64,000 nucleotides of DNA from NCBI GenBank assembly GCA_022376465.1, contig JACDTU010000015.1, positions 682,001 through 746,000 of the forward strand. Direction: 5' to 3'. The notes beneath the pieces were generated by a model. That model searched no databases, was not told the origin of the DNA, and saw nothing but the letters and a program-made list of their open reading frames with translations. Made by a program: the position numbers and the translations under genes. Shown here piece after piece: positions 38,301-50,459 of the stretch. Position 1 is the stretch's first letter, and every line of letters starts with the position of its first letter. The stretch is from Cubamyces lactineus. Taxonomy: Eukaryota > Basidiomycota > Agaricomycetes > Polyporales > Polyporaceae.

Positions 38301-41300
38301 GGCAGGCCGCTTGGGAACTTTGCCTCTCCCCTTTCATTTTGCTGGCGCGAAGCAGGAGGCATTCCGTGCTAGTGCGATCAGCTGGCTCCCAAGCTATAGA
38401 TCCCTGGCTCGCGGAGTACACCGCCTCCTCCGCACATCGCTCCCGAGCTCGCACTTTCGTTGGCATAATAGACAAGCGGGGCTGCGCTGCGGGAACGCTC
38501 CTCGACACACGAAATGGTGCGAGCGCCACGCGCCCATTCTGGCGCTGCAGATGGTTCTAATGGACCGCCTGGCTGCGTTTGAGCTGCCAGGCTCTCCGCA
38601 TTCGAGGGCCACGGACCGAGAGCGGAGCAGAAGGTGCACCATGTTCCCAAACTGTGCCAACTGATACACGCGTTTTGTGGGCGTCGCGCGTGCCCCACGG
38701 CGGCCACGCGCACGAGGCTACCTACCAGTGCCGAGACAATGTCGCGCGTCGATCGAGGAAGCGTCGAACCGCTTCTGTCGAATTCTATGTGGGCCTGGGC
38801 TTGATGCGTGGTTTGTACGTGGTGCAATGGTGCGTAGTGCGCGGTACGGCCATAGGTGATCGCGATTGTGTTTCACGTGAATGAGAGACCGTATATCCAG
38901 CCAGCTGAACGCCTTGACCGCTATAGCCGCACTGACGGGTGACTCTACAAGGTATGATATTTGTTCTCAGCGTTGCAGATGACATCGTCGGCAGGTAGGC
39001 GGCACTAAGATGGACATTACTTGTTTGTAGAAGACGCGCGCGCCTCCTGTGTACGCCGCTGGAGCATAGATGTTCCCTTCTAGTGACGCTGTCCTGCTGC
39101 GAACAACGGTGTACGACGCCCCTTGGCGTATACCAAGGCGGCTGCGCATGCCTCCTCGCATAGGACGCGCGACGTTGATTGTCATGTGCCTCGCTGCCAC
39201 AGAGCTCGAGGCCGAGGTCCCTTCCTTAGGATCGTAAGTCCCGTACCCATGCGCGGTATCAATTAGGATCCGACTTATCCTTCCTTATATGCAGGTGTTG
39301 CCTGGGTGCTGCTTGCACGTGTCACAATATCAGTATGTCCATATAATAGCCGGAGCTAGGATGGTGAGACCAGGAAGGGGCGAATGAAAGTTCAGCTCCC
39401 TAGGAGTACGATATCTCGGTATACGATATCCCTCCATCCAGGAGCTTAAATGCACTCCGACATGTCTCCGCTATCCGGTTATCCTAGTTCCCTACCAGAG
39501 GCTGCAGTGACAGGCATATCCTGAACGCTCACCGTGCTCGCTGAACACTCACTTATCTCAACGTCAGTACACAGGCTACATAATGTTTCGTACCCCCTCG
39601 TCCTATCCCAAGTCCTTCCAGTCTGTGGATACTACGTCTCATGGTCACGAACCAAATGGGAACGCCGGGGTCCGCGCACGGCTATGCCTACCTCCGCTTC
39701 CCAAGGGCATCGTGGCGTCCCACTCACGCTCACGGTCTTCAGGTGCAGAGTGGTCTTCGAACGCTCAGCTCAGCATCCGCGACACCCCCTTTTGCATTGC
39801 CTTGAGGCGAGGTTATGTGGCAGCGAAGGCCCGGTACGCCCGCTCTAATATCGTGGTGGAAGCTATGGCTCACGCCTAGACGTTTCCCTTGGGCATTGCA
39901 TATCCAGATACTCTGCAAGTAGCGCGAGGGAACGCCTTCGAGGCTAACCTACCTGCGCGATCCTCTGCGCTGTAGAGTTGGGTACAGTAAGCGTACGTAG
40001 CGCTCGCTACAAAGGCATTTATCTGGTCGAGTCAGTGAGGGGGCGCCCGGTGATGCTATAGTACGACTTCGCGTCGCTCTCAGGCCTCTCAAACAGCGAT
40101 ATCTGCGCTTTCGATGACGGCATCATGAAGCTTCATATCCCGCCGGCTCATGAGCGTAGCGAGCATGCTGGGCGGACGAGGGGTGGGCTTTTACGTGCGC
40201 AGAGGCACGAGTCCCGGGACCCAGGATTCGTCATCGGAAAGTATCCACGCATGAGATGGCCGCTACGCCCCTGTCGGTGCGTCTCAAATACTCGTACGCA
40301 AGTGTATTGCATGCGGCATTGACTTCGTGCCCAGGTACACACACTGTGCACCGGCAGCATACGCCTCCGCCCCTGTGGGGAAACATGCGAAATAGCCTAC
40401 AAGCAAGCGTCCACCTCGTGTATGGGAATCCCGCACAACCCTAGGCTTCGCTTTGCCTGCGGGACGTGACAGCGTGTGGAGGGATCACGTTAGCGCGTCC
40501 TTGATCAGAGTAGATGCACCCAATCAATGGCGGAAGGCCTCCCGCGATATGCTGCCGCGGGTCCTCGAAGTTGGCTTGGGATGCATGTTGCTCGCTTGGA
40601 GGCTGTTACGAGGGAAGAAGCCGGTCCAGCAAGTTCGCGGACGTAGCGTTGACGTCTACGAGTGACTGGGAGCGGGCAGCCCGGTCTCTCAGGTCCGGTC
40701 ATCAACGAGAAGGTGTCTGGCGACTGCGTTGGCGTGCGTGCGTGTGTCACTGAGTGCACTGTCGTTCATGCATGCCTTGCTCGTAGTGTGGCGTCACGGT
40801 TTGGTGGTCGTAATCACGAAGTTGTTGCTCGCAAGCGAGAGAGGCACATACATACAGAGTACAAGGCGATCCCGATCCATGATTGCTTGTGCATTTACGT
40901 GAGCGATGCCGTCAAGGTGCGTCCCGTATGAGGACCGCGGCACCGTCCGGGTCGTCCGACTGTAGCATCATAGCGAGGCCCCTGCTTCTTCTGGGAAAGG
41001 ACACAAGTGCGCTAGTGACGGTCCACGGCGGACCACACGCCCTTCCACAACCGACGGAGTATGCCGGATGGTGGGAAGACGATGGACCTCTGGTGCAACA
41101 TCGTACTTGTTCAATGTGAAACGAGTCTGTGTGGCTGCAAGGTTTCCTCCGTGTCCGACCGGACGTACGTGTGGATATCGCGACCTCGACCCCGCCTTCG
41201 ATCGGGTGAGGTGTGCGTTGCTTGGAATTGGGTTGAGTTGCCGGACTTGATCGGCGAGCTTCAAACAGTCGTGAAACTGTGGTTTTGAGTATCGGGAGAA

Positions 41301-42661
41301 GGGCGGAGAACGTAGTGTTGGTGCACCGGTGGAAAACAAGCTCTGGCGTCCTTCTATGCATCATCCTAGCACATATCATGATGAGAAGGTTTGAACATAG
41401 ACTCCTGCAATACCACGAATGACAATATCCGGAGAACCGCGAAGGTGCGTAGGTATAGCTGTGAGGTCACGCGAGATACCGGGAGGGACACACGATGACC
41501 ACATAGCGCATCCGCGAAGACCGAGCGGAACCAACTTCAGCTAGCAGTGCCAACAAGTTACGCGCGACACGAGACTGTGGTTAATTGCCCAGGAACGGCC
41601 AGCCCTGCAGCGCAGGCGGGATAGCCTTCGCGCCCGATGTCCCGCCGACGGCCCGCACGTTGCAGCCTTCGCAGCCTTCTGATATAGGATATCATGATAC
41701 GAAGGCATCCACAGAAGTGTCCTTGCGATACGCAGTGAGAGCCGCTGTACTAGTCGGAGATACGTGTATGGTTCTGGGTAATGGGAGAATGACGTGACCG
41801 TGTCGAGAATGGCACGGGCGCGCTGCAGCCTGGTGGGCCGCGGCGGCGGTAGAGGCGGAGGGTGGCCCGGTGGCGGCGGGCACGAGCGAGAAGAGTCTCC
41901 GCTGTCCTGGCATCTGTCGCCGGCTGCGACCACAACGTGTCTGTCAGTGTGGGCGCGAGCAGCTGATGCTCAGGACAGTAGAACTTCGCTTCGAGTCGTC
42001 AGCGGACCTAGATGACACCGAACGGCATGCCATACCTTCGCATCAGATAGTAGTAGCAACAACAGGAGATTGTCAACGAGGCGGGGGTCGCCGCGTGTCT
42101 TTGCGGTTGCTGTACTAGTAACTATGACGAGCGTGAGCCAGCGGTTAGTAGCAGCAGCGCGCCTGCACAAGAGAGAATGCGGTAGGATGACTCGACGCCT
42201 GGCGCTAGCACGAGGCCTAGACGGTGAGACGATGAGAGCATATGATGCGCAGTATCGCGCTCGCTTTGGACATCCGTCGCCCGACCCTGGGTACAGGACC
42301 CACCAGCTGCCGTACGTCCAATTGTCCATGCGCATCAGACGGTGGGCTTTGCTTCCGATGGCTCTAGCGGGATGGAGTGATAGCGTCCGTTCAGGCTCGG
42401 TTCCTAGTGTGTCGCCCGTTCGACGAAGTGCTGGGACTAAGAGGAGATATTCCGATATCAATGGGATGGGGCACTCGGCCGCGATAAGACGTCGCGGGAA
42501 GTGCGGGCAGAATACATTCTGAAATCTCAGCGATGATGCCACTGTGAGCGTGCGCACCCTTTGGGTCGTACAAAGGCTCTGAAAGAAGGGAAGGATTGCG
42601 ACATGTCCTGGAAACGTCGCCGGACATGCTTGCGCGAGCGCTGCGATAAGAATTACGGGCG
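32301..42661. other. Second gene desert, about 10 kb
   Basis: No gene model could be supported. A TATA-like and pyrimidine-rich stretch (tttttaaatc then cccccctcccccc) sits at 32516-32540, again without a convincing gene after it. GATATC-containing palindromes occur around 37420-39430. The longest open frames are the overlapping pair around 41970-42704, which I do not call as genes. Confidence 0.5.
37422..37437. repeat. Perfect 16-bp palindrome
   Basis: The sequence ggatatccggatatcc is its own reverse complement and is also a direct repeat of an 8-bp palindrome. Related ggatatc units occur near 37487 and 38084. Confidence 0.8.
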
Positions 42662-44459
42662 TTATACAGCAGGGAGAGGATCGAAGCGGCGGTAGAAGAC
42701 CCATGCATCGACGTATTCCTCACCATCCCCATCGGCTTTCCGCAGGCGGCCCGCGCGAGGAATGCGTCCTGCCTTGGTGAAGTCAAGCGCCTCCCAAAGC
42801 CTGCAGTTATACACGTGGCGGATGAGACAAGTTGGAACGACGGATGAACGGAAGAAGGACGGCTGACTTAACGCTGGCAACGTTGTTCACGTACACGAGG
42901 TTGAAAACACTCGCCTCGTACCCTAGACGAGGGCCGTAGTGAAGGTAGGAGCGAGCGAGCACGCTCCCAATACCGTGTCCGCGCTGCGAGGGCGGGACGA
43001 GAAAGCCTGCGTTGCAGATCTATAAGAGTCACATGAGTACGAATATTCGGCATGAAGTTCTAAACGAAAGATTGACGTCTGTGGAATTCTCCATGGGCTG
43101 ACATCTCATGGAGCAATGCACTACAATCGGAAGTGCGTCGAGGTCGTCGGGTGACGAGACAGCCCAACACTATACTCATCGACCGCGATGTGGCGAATGC
43201 AGACATGTCGCAGTGGAGTTTGAGCACAGCGGCAGTAGGGCAGGTTCATGTGGAAGCTGCTATATAAGTAGGAAAAAGAGCATATTGCTCGCATTCGTTG
43301 AGATGTGACTATAAGAGCAATGTGAACGCGATGGACTCCGATGTGTTCTGCAAGAATTTCTATGTTCGTACACCGAACCTAGCGCAGCATACAAGACCTG
43401 CATAATGCCATGCCCTCACAATAGGGTCCTAACCAAAACAAACGGGCAGGGAAAGAGGCATCGCGCTTTGAAGGTGCCCTCCAGGTGCTTCAAGGCGCGA
43501 GCACAAGTCTGCCGTTATGGTCTGCGATGGAACAAGTCCGCTAAACACCACCCAAAGAGGAAGCCAATAGCCCAATGAGCTCGATTCGCATGCTGATGTG
43601 GACTATATTGGGGACTTCACGACTGGCTGTACGGCAAAGCAGCCGGCACGACCGTTTCTGCATATACGGCTGCCGCCAGTAGTCCTGTGCGAGAACGACT
43701 GGGCAACCAGCCGTTATGGACCTTATTCCGCCGAAGCGCGGACGTACGGGTCTCGAGCGTGTACCGTGAACTCAGAGGGCCGATCGCGTTCATCTCCGAG
43801 CATGTGCGAGGTAGCGAAGCACGATAGGATACTAGGATTCAAACCAGAGGTACTCACATGAGAAGATCGTCCAGGATAGTTCGGCTTGACCTATACAGAG
43901 ACGAGAACGGTCAGCGATCATGATCATCGGCTCAACTGTGACACACGAACACCCCAGACGGCGTTCAAGTCGCCTAGAAAGCTGGAGTTCGCGCGAAGCA
44001 GAAGGATAACAAACAGAATAGACCCAAAAAGGAGGGTGTACTCACATAGTAGCAGCCGGCGATGCACTCTTCCCAAGTGCGGCCGCCCACAGCCTCTGCG
44101 AACCCAACTTGGATTTGGGTTCCATCTGGTGCATCGAAGGGATCTACCAGGCCATCGGGGGTCTTCGATCCAAGTACCGCAACGAGTACGTCTGCAGCGA
44201 AATAGTACGCATCGAATTGAGAGCGTGTATACTGTTGCCCGGGTAGAATCTCCTGCGGATAGGTTTGGCCACGTTCAAGCTCTTCGGCGAAGACACGATG
44301 GAGGTAATCGACAAGTCCCGGGAACTTCTCCGCCCTATCGAGCGTGAGATGATGAATTGTTAGATACTTGGGTGCATTTTGGCGTTTCGACGCGAGCTGC
44401 CATGTCGTAGATGGGAGAGGAGCGGAGGAAGACGAGGTGATGGCGCCGTACGCGGACAT
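42662..44459 (-). CDS. GNAT-family N-acetyltransferase
   Basis: Four exons in transcript order: 44046-44459, 43858-43890, 42868-43019, 42662-42800, giving 245 residues. The N-terminal half has the fungal signature ERGQTYPQE and FAADVLVAVLG, then CIAGCYYVKPNYPGRSSHICNAG split by two introns. Motif A, the acetyl-CoA pyrophosphate loop, is NAGFLVPPSQRGHGIG at about 152-167 (Q/R-x-x-G-x-G). Motif B-like YVNNVAS and KLWEALDFTKAGRIPRAGRL follow, with a YVDAWVFYRRF end. The layout resembles the Mpr1-like acetyltransferases that act on small amino-acid substrates, but the substrate is not known. The donor of exon 3 (AA then gtcagc) was chosen because it restores VKLWEALDF. The second intron is 838 nt, the other two 155 and 67 nt. 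A 60-nt 5'-UTR intron at 44462-44521 is likely. Confidence 0.85.
43020..43857 (-). other. Unusually long intron 2 (838 nt) of the acetyltransferase gene
   Basis: It splits the signature SSH|ICNAGF, so continuity of the protein proves it is an intron. It has donor gtgagt and acceptor cttatag. Inside there is a strong hairpin at 43461-43500. No coding exon was recognised. Confidence 0.65.
43461..43500. repeat. Strong hairpin inside the long intron
   Basis: Arms 43461-43473 (tcgcgctttgaag) and 43488-43500 (cttcaaggcgcga) pair over 13 positions, with one G-T type mismatch, around a 14-nt loop. Confidence 0.7.
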
Positions 44460-47400
44460 GGCTGTCGGTAAAACATGAATCAGAGCGCCCGTTCTTTTGC
44501 TTTCAACTACCATCTCCTCACCTGCTGAACACAATCAATCTTGCGATGCTTGCTCCAATGAAGTAAGAAGGTAGTGCAATGTACCGTCGAGGGAAGCCAT
44601 GGCTTGTCGGTCGAGTCATGCGATGCCTGTGGCGGCGTTCCCGGGATCGTGCGGTCCCCGGTGGGTTATGGTGCACCGTATGTATACTCTGGGCTTCACC
44701 TGGACACCTGGGCGAGCTATACGGAGCTGCAAAACCAAGCAAAAGAGTTCACGAACTACTGGCGTAACGAATATAGTGCTGTGGGTCAATCTACGGACTT
44801 AATTCATGTGCTGCTCTGTGCTCGGATCGCTGTTTGTTGGCCGAACTTGGAACGTCTCACAGCATACAGACAGGCCCACGGGGTCTCGGTTCTATCATCT
44901 AGTATGTCTCCCGACTACCCATATCCCAACCCTTGTCGCTCTAGCTTTTACTAGGCTGATCTAGTCATCCACTGCATTGTCCCGACTCCCTATTTCGCTG
45001 GCGCATCGCGACGTCCTCTAAGGTCTACCCCGCAACTTCGAGCCGAACATATACCTCGAACCATAATTTGCAAGACTCCTGGTTCTCTACTGTCACGGTA
45101 CCGCCCCCTCATACGCTTGGAGGCTAGGGTCACAAGTCTCGCTTTCTACCCAAGTCACGTAACTCGTCGTATGACAGCTTGTTGTGTGGACTGTTGAAGA
45201 CCTACCTAGGATCTGGTTGACAAATTGCTAGGGGCCCATATGGACTTGGATCTGGGTCTCGTTGCTCGTCTCAATCGTACTGCACTATTGACTGGCACCA
45301 GTCGCGAAGGTGCGGTCCTGTTGCTGGGCTGTTACCTGCCCCGAAGCGGCTGTATGTCGAACGGGGCCACGCTGCCTAGCTAAAGCACTCCTATGTGGCA
45401 TGCTGTCACTCTAGGGCAGTCAACGTGGCTCCCAACGACTTACCACGTCTACGTTTACCATCGCCTGTATATGGTGAATCAGTTCAGGTAAACGCTCCGC
45501 TTTGATGCAAGTCGCTGTAAATTATATGCTACACATGCCGCTTATGATATACGGTCCTGTACGAAGGCCTCTGTTCGGGTCCCTCGAATCGCTCTGGTCC
45601 CCGAGCACATCTCAGCTTCTCGTCTATCGACAGCCCGTGCTCTTTCAGAGGATTGGGAGACAGCGTACCGGCCATAGGTGTGGCTTTCACCCAGCTACCG
45701 CGTAGCAAAGATTCTCGCTCGGCTACAGCGTTCTGTATTACAGGTGGCTCTCACTAGCGTTTTCCACAATTAATCAATGTACATGGGCTAAACGAAGGGC
45801 AGTCAGAGCTGCAGTCCTTACAGACAATCGTTATGGTACGTTCTCCCCGCACGAGCGTGGTCTGATCTCAGTCCCATTGAACACCCTTCACAGGACGCCC
45901 GCAAGGATTGAGAGACCTCCGGCTGCAGCTATGCCGAATGTGAGTGCTTCCGAGGCGACGGACAGTGTATGTGCGGCGCCTGATGTCGTGGATGCGTTTT
46001 CTAGGGTCCCATTGGCCTGCATTCGATGAGTATCGCTGTACAAGGTTGGGTGAAACTATGGCCACGTACACCGATGCAACCCGCAGGCCCTGAGCATGCC
46101 GTATTACGATTCTCGGCGATTACGTTCGCCTGTTGTGGGTCTATGGGTGTGGGAGATGCGGAGACTACAGATACGCACGTCAACGTCATCGCTTCAGCAC
46201 TATCGCGCTGGCTTGATCAACCCACCAAAAGTGCAAGAGGCAACGAGAAGGAGCGTAAGGGTCTGAACGGCGCGTGCGTACATTGTGACTTCAAAGAATG
46301 TGGGAAGGCTGATGGTATCTTCTATCGCAGGTATATGGGGCGCAGTAGTGAGATGTGAGATTGCGCTACAGACTGTCGAGAGCAGGGGTCGGTCAACGAA
46401 CGAAGATTCCGGTGACGAACCTTAGGCCTTTAAGTTCACCGTCGGCCCCTCTCAGAAATTACTTTGTTCTTGGACGGCCGAGGAATAAGATTCATTTACG
46501 TTGCTACCCGCCCTCGGGCGAAAGGGAGACCCAAAAGCGGCAGAAGAGTCGGTATCCACGTGGACCATTAGAAGGTGAGAGACGCTCGCGGCTAGCCAAC
46601 ACGCCTTCGTTCACTGATGTTGTATTCTCCTTCGCTCTTGTAACGTGTAAGTCGCAGTTGGATTCCAGCTGGTTTTCTTGGATGGCGTATTCGTGAATCG
46701 ACGCTAGAGGAGACCATCACTGAATAAATCCATGTAGTCTTCGAAGAGTCCTGACAATCAGCGTTTTTGCAAGCATACAACGTGATGTACAACAACGTCG
46801 AAGACAAAGTACAGGTACGCGACGCGACAATATTCATCACGACCTCACGTCTCCTCTCATCTCCATGCCGAGTATATGTGCGTCGGGGCTTGTCCCGTTA
46901 GCGAGAAATATGGTTGAAGGAATGCAACTGCCTCCCATTCTCGTTCGGGGAACATCGTTGGCTCATTTGTGGCCCTCGATGCGTGCTTGCGCTCGTCTTC
47001 CGTACGTTGGACTGTCCTTTGCTCGTTAGCGGGGTGTCTTGGTGCGGGACAAGCAGATGCGCCACTTACAATTCTCGAGCTGCAGGCCAAAGACGAAGTC
47101 GAATGCGGCTTTCATCAATTTCGAAAGTGTTGACATCTTAGTACACAAGCGGGAAGGCTTTGCGATGGCGAGAGTCGAGGGTCTCGATGGAGGTGAGTGT
47201 CCAATCATGATCTCTAGAGAGGCCATTTTCTACCCGTCGTACGGGACAAAGACCGTTTGCTCAAGCTAGCCGCGACCCTCTGCTTGTGTGGAGGCGCGTG
47301 CGTGGTGTTTGTTTGTGGAGGTTCTACGCTGATGCTGCGTGTGTTGATGGATGGCTGCAAAGCCTCTTTGTGTAAGTTGCAGAGCATGAGCGTGCTCGTC

Positions 47401-47774
47401 GCGGACGACATCCTCTGCCAAAGACCAATCTTACACACCATTACGACACTCGACGCGGTCACGTTGCTCGACACGGTTACGGAGGCCCGTCGGCGCGGTG
47501 GCTACTCGACGTATCGCTGCACCCTCGTGGTGGGTGGACGATAAGAACAAACGCGTTGAGGCTCTATGCCTCTTATCAGCGCCATGTTTGTCTCAGCGTA
47601 CTCGTGCAAGTGTTAGATATCGGAAGATTGTGGTTCTCATGCGGGCCTCTGGTAGAATTTCGAAGGACTTCAGGTGCCGGATAGCGGCAGCTGACTCAAT
47701 TGCCTACGCCAGATGCTCTCCGTCGTACAGTATAAAAATGCGACGCATTCACAGTCTCCCTAAGGCGTTTCGAG
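44460..47774. other. Gene-poor stretch of 3.3 kb
   Basis: The first 75 bp hold the likely 5'-UTR intron of the acetyltransferase gene. Beyond that only chance-length frames were found on either strand up to the amidase promoter. No tRNA, repeat array or mobile element was recognised. Confidence 0.5.
47731..47738 (+). promoter_or_regulatory. TATA box of the amidase gene
   Basis: The motif tataaaaa lies about 40 bp upstream of the start codon at 47775. This is close, so the 5' untranslated leader should be only a few bases long, or a start site further upstream is used. Confidence 0.55.
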
Positions 47775-50060
47775 ATGAAGACCGTATCCCTCATTGTGGC
47801 GAGTTTCTTCTTTTCGCTTTCGACCCATGCCGTACAAGTTACCATCCAATCTACGGGAAGGACACTGACTCTCGGCAACGTCTCGTACTTCGTACCCTCG
47901 TCTCCGGTATCACAGCTCCCCAACGCTGCAACACACCTCAAGTCTACCTCTGGCGATCTGGTCCCTTTCTCTGTGATCCCGACGTCGAAGTCGGTATTTG
48001 ATGAGCAGGCATTGCAAGCGACGATCAACTTATGGGCCGCAAAGGATGACGTATGGAACGATGCCTTCTTGACTGGTATGTAGCCTCCGCATTAAGGTGG
48101 TGATACCACACTGAACTGCGTTGCATGCAAGGCGTGTATGTTACTTTCAACGGGACGTTTGGAACCCCGAAGACGTCGCTTGGCAGTGCTTTGAACAGGT
48201 TTGGTATCGAGCATCTGTTACGCTCTAAACGCTTCTCCGCTGGCATTGACTTGACGACGCCGCTGCCCTCGGGACCATACTTTGTGGAACCTGCGACCGG
48301 GAACATCTTTGAAGGTTCGAACGACTATGGCACGTCCCCTGGAAACCACTGGCTGACGTTCAAGTTTGCGCAGCGTACCGCCTATACAACGACGAGAACC
48401 AGTCTTTCTTGTATGGAACGATCTCTGACGGTCATGGTGGTTTCCAAGTGTTGCCCGCACGCATCTCTGGCGCTGCGACAGAGACCATCGGCGTTCCGTC
48501 TCGTCTCTACTTTACCCCCACCCCCGAAAAGCCCCTCGCTGGTTTCCGCCTTGCAGTCAAGGACATTTACGATGTCAAAGGCCTGCGCACCGGATGCGGC
48601 AATCGTGCGTTCTGGCAGCTGTATCCGCCGAAGGAGCGCACCGCACCGGCTATCCAGCGCCTTCTCGATGGTGGCATGGTGCTCGTCGGCAAGGCGAAGA
48701 CGTCGCAATTCGCCAACGGGGAGACCGCAACAGACGACTGGGTGGACCTCCATGCACCGTATAATCCGCGCGGCGATGGGTATCAGGACGGGAGTAGCTC
48801 GTCGACCGGACCGGGCACTGCGACGGCGGCGTATCCGTGGCTGGACTTCGCGGTCGGGAGCGATACGGGTGGGTCAATGCGAGGCCCCGCAGGGGCAAAT
48901 GGTTTGTTCGGGAACCGGCCGTCGCACGGGGCGGTCAGTTTGGACGACGTGATGCCGCTTTCGCCCGAGTTGGACACGGCGGGCATCTTCACTCGCGACG
49001 CGAATCTGTGGGCTCTCGCGGGGCACTGGTGGTATACCAACTTCACATCTGTGAGTCTTGCGGAGCTATCGGTGGGTTATCGATACTCATCGTCTGTCAT
49101 AGTACTCCAGGTTCCCGAAGAAAATCTTGTTCCCAATCGACTTCTTCGGAAGTAGTTTCTTGACGAATCCGCCCGCACCCGGTACAGCGGACGCGACTTT
49201 CAATGCGTTCATCAGCAAACTGGAAAAGTTCCTTGGAACCACGCGCACGGAGGTGGACTTCACGAACCTATGGAATGCGACGAAGCCGGCCAATGTCTCC
49301 GCGCCTTCTCTGCAGACGTTGCTGAGCACGACTTACGCAGACTTGATCAGTCTCGACCAGATTGCGCTCGTCGCGGACCCCTTCATTGCAGACTACGGAG
49401 CAGAAAACGGCGGGCGTATGCCATTCATAGACCCCGCCCCTCTGGCACGATGGAACTATGGCCACGGCTTGCCTGACGGGAGGAAAGCGGAAGCCCTTGT
49501 CAACAAGACCATCTTCATGGACTGGTTCGCGAGCCAGGTGATCAAAGCAAACTCGGAAACATGCGCAGACGCGATACTGCTCTATCCACAGAGCTCAGGC
49601 AGAACGAACTATAGAAATCGTTACATCAGGTATGATCCTCCTGGTGCGTGTGGATGACAGCCGAACGGATGCTCGTTCACAGTCCTCCCTCTGCTCCTCT
49701 TGGATTTTCATCCGGGCGTGTCGCCGTCCACGCAGAAACGCCCGATATGGTTGTGCCCAGTAAGTATCAGTATCTCGGTGCATCAGGCTCTCCGTCGGAG
49801 TCCGTCGTGCTCAGTTATTCTCATAGTTGGTGAGGCGCCGTTCAACTCGACTATCACAGGGAAGACGGAGTATCTGCCAGTCACGCTGAGCTTCGTTTCC
49901 GCGAAAGGCTGCGTAAGTACTCCAACTGTCGCTTGGCACCCACTGACACGATACATTGGAATTGAATGTCTAGGACTTGGTGCTATTCAATCTCTTCTCT
50001 ACCTTACAGGACGTGGGGGTCTTGAGGCCGGTAGTTACGGGTTCAAGAATGTTTGTGTGA
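47775..50060 (+). CDS. Secreted amidase-signature (AS) family hydrolase
   Basis: Seven exons: 47775-48075, 48132-48314, 48374-49050, 49103-49629, 49683-49759, 49827-49912, 49974-50060; 645 residues. Residues 1-18 form a signal peptide ([18 protein letters not shown]). About 160 residues of an unrecognised N-terminal domain come before the AS domain. The Lys-cisSer-Ser triad is visible: K224 in [11 protein letters not shown]305 in GSSSSTGPG and S329 in [12 protein letters not shown], with the 24-residue spacing usual between the two serines. So it should hydrolyse an amide or ester; the substrate is unknown. The signal peptide suggests work outside the cell or in the secretory path. All exon phases agree. 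Fungal relatives are longer than bacterial amidases, because of the extra N-terminal domain and a C-terminal tail (ending VVTGSRMFV). Confidence 0.9.
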
Positions 50061-50180
50061 ATTCCACTCTCCTAATGAGGATAGCAAAGTTGTATGAGCT
50101 CGATGTGTAGATTCTACTGTTTGTGAGTCTTGCAGCGCCCCCAGGCCTTCGAAGTCTACAAAGGAGGACCAAACATAGCG

Positions 50181-50186
50181 CAAAAA
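50181..50186 (-). terminator. Pol III terminator of tRNA-Thr
   Basis: On the minus strand a run of five T residues follows three bases after the discriminator base of the tRNA. Confidence 0.75.
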
Positions 50187-50189
50187 GGA

Positions 50190-50289
50190 TTCCCACCAGC
50201 CGACTCGAACGACTGACCTCGTCATAGCCCACATTTTTGTATCAGGTGATAATACTAGTGACGCGCTCTACCAACTGAGCTAGGCGGGA
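50190..50289 (-). tRNA. tRNA-Thr(AGU) with intron
   Basis: All arms fold by eye. The acceptor stem is tcccgcc against ggtggga with one G-T pair. The D arm is gctc-agttggta-gagc. The anticodon stem cgtca pairs tgacg. The variable loop is aggtc. The T arm is agtcg-ttcgagt-cggct. The anticodon agt is at 50254-50256. A 27-nt intron (50226-50252) sits one base 3' of the anticodon, the canonical place. The mature length is 73 nt with discriminator A. It reads ACU (and, with inosine, ACC/ACA) codons. It lies between the amidase and the SAP-gene array, antisense to both. Confidence 0.92.
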
Positions 50290-50370
50290 CTTATTATGAT
50301 TTGGCAACTTAGCAATATAACTGCACTTAACACCAAGGACGCTGGGAATCTCGCTATTAACGAGACGCAT

Positions 50371-50383
50371 CGTAGCCACAACA
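50371..50383 (+). promoter_or_regulatory. Shared promoter box, copy 1 (cgtagccacaaca)
   Basis: It lies 89 bp upstream of the first SAP-motif gene. The same box occurs 81-93 bp upstream of the other two paralogues, while the sequence around it differs here, because the tRNA lies just upstream. Confidence 0.5.
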
Positions 50384-50459
50384 CAGGCCGATACCTATCC
50401 TCTAACTTCCTCTCTTCTGGTTTCAACATCCTACATCCTTCCACTGGATCAAAATCAAT

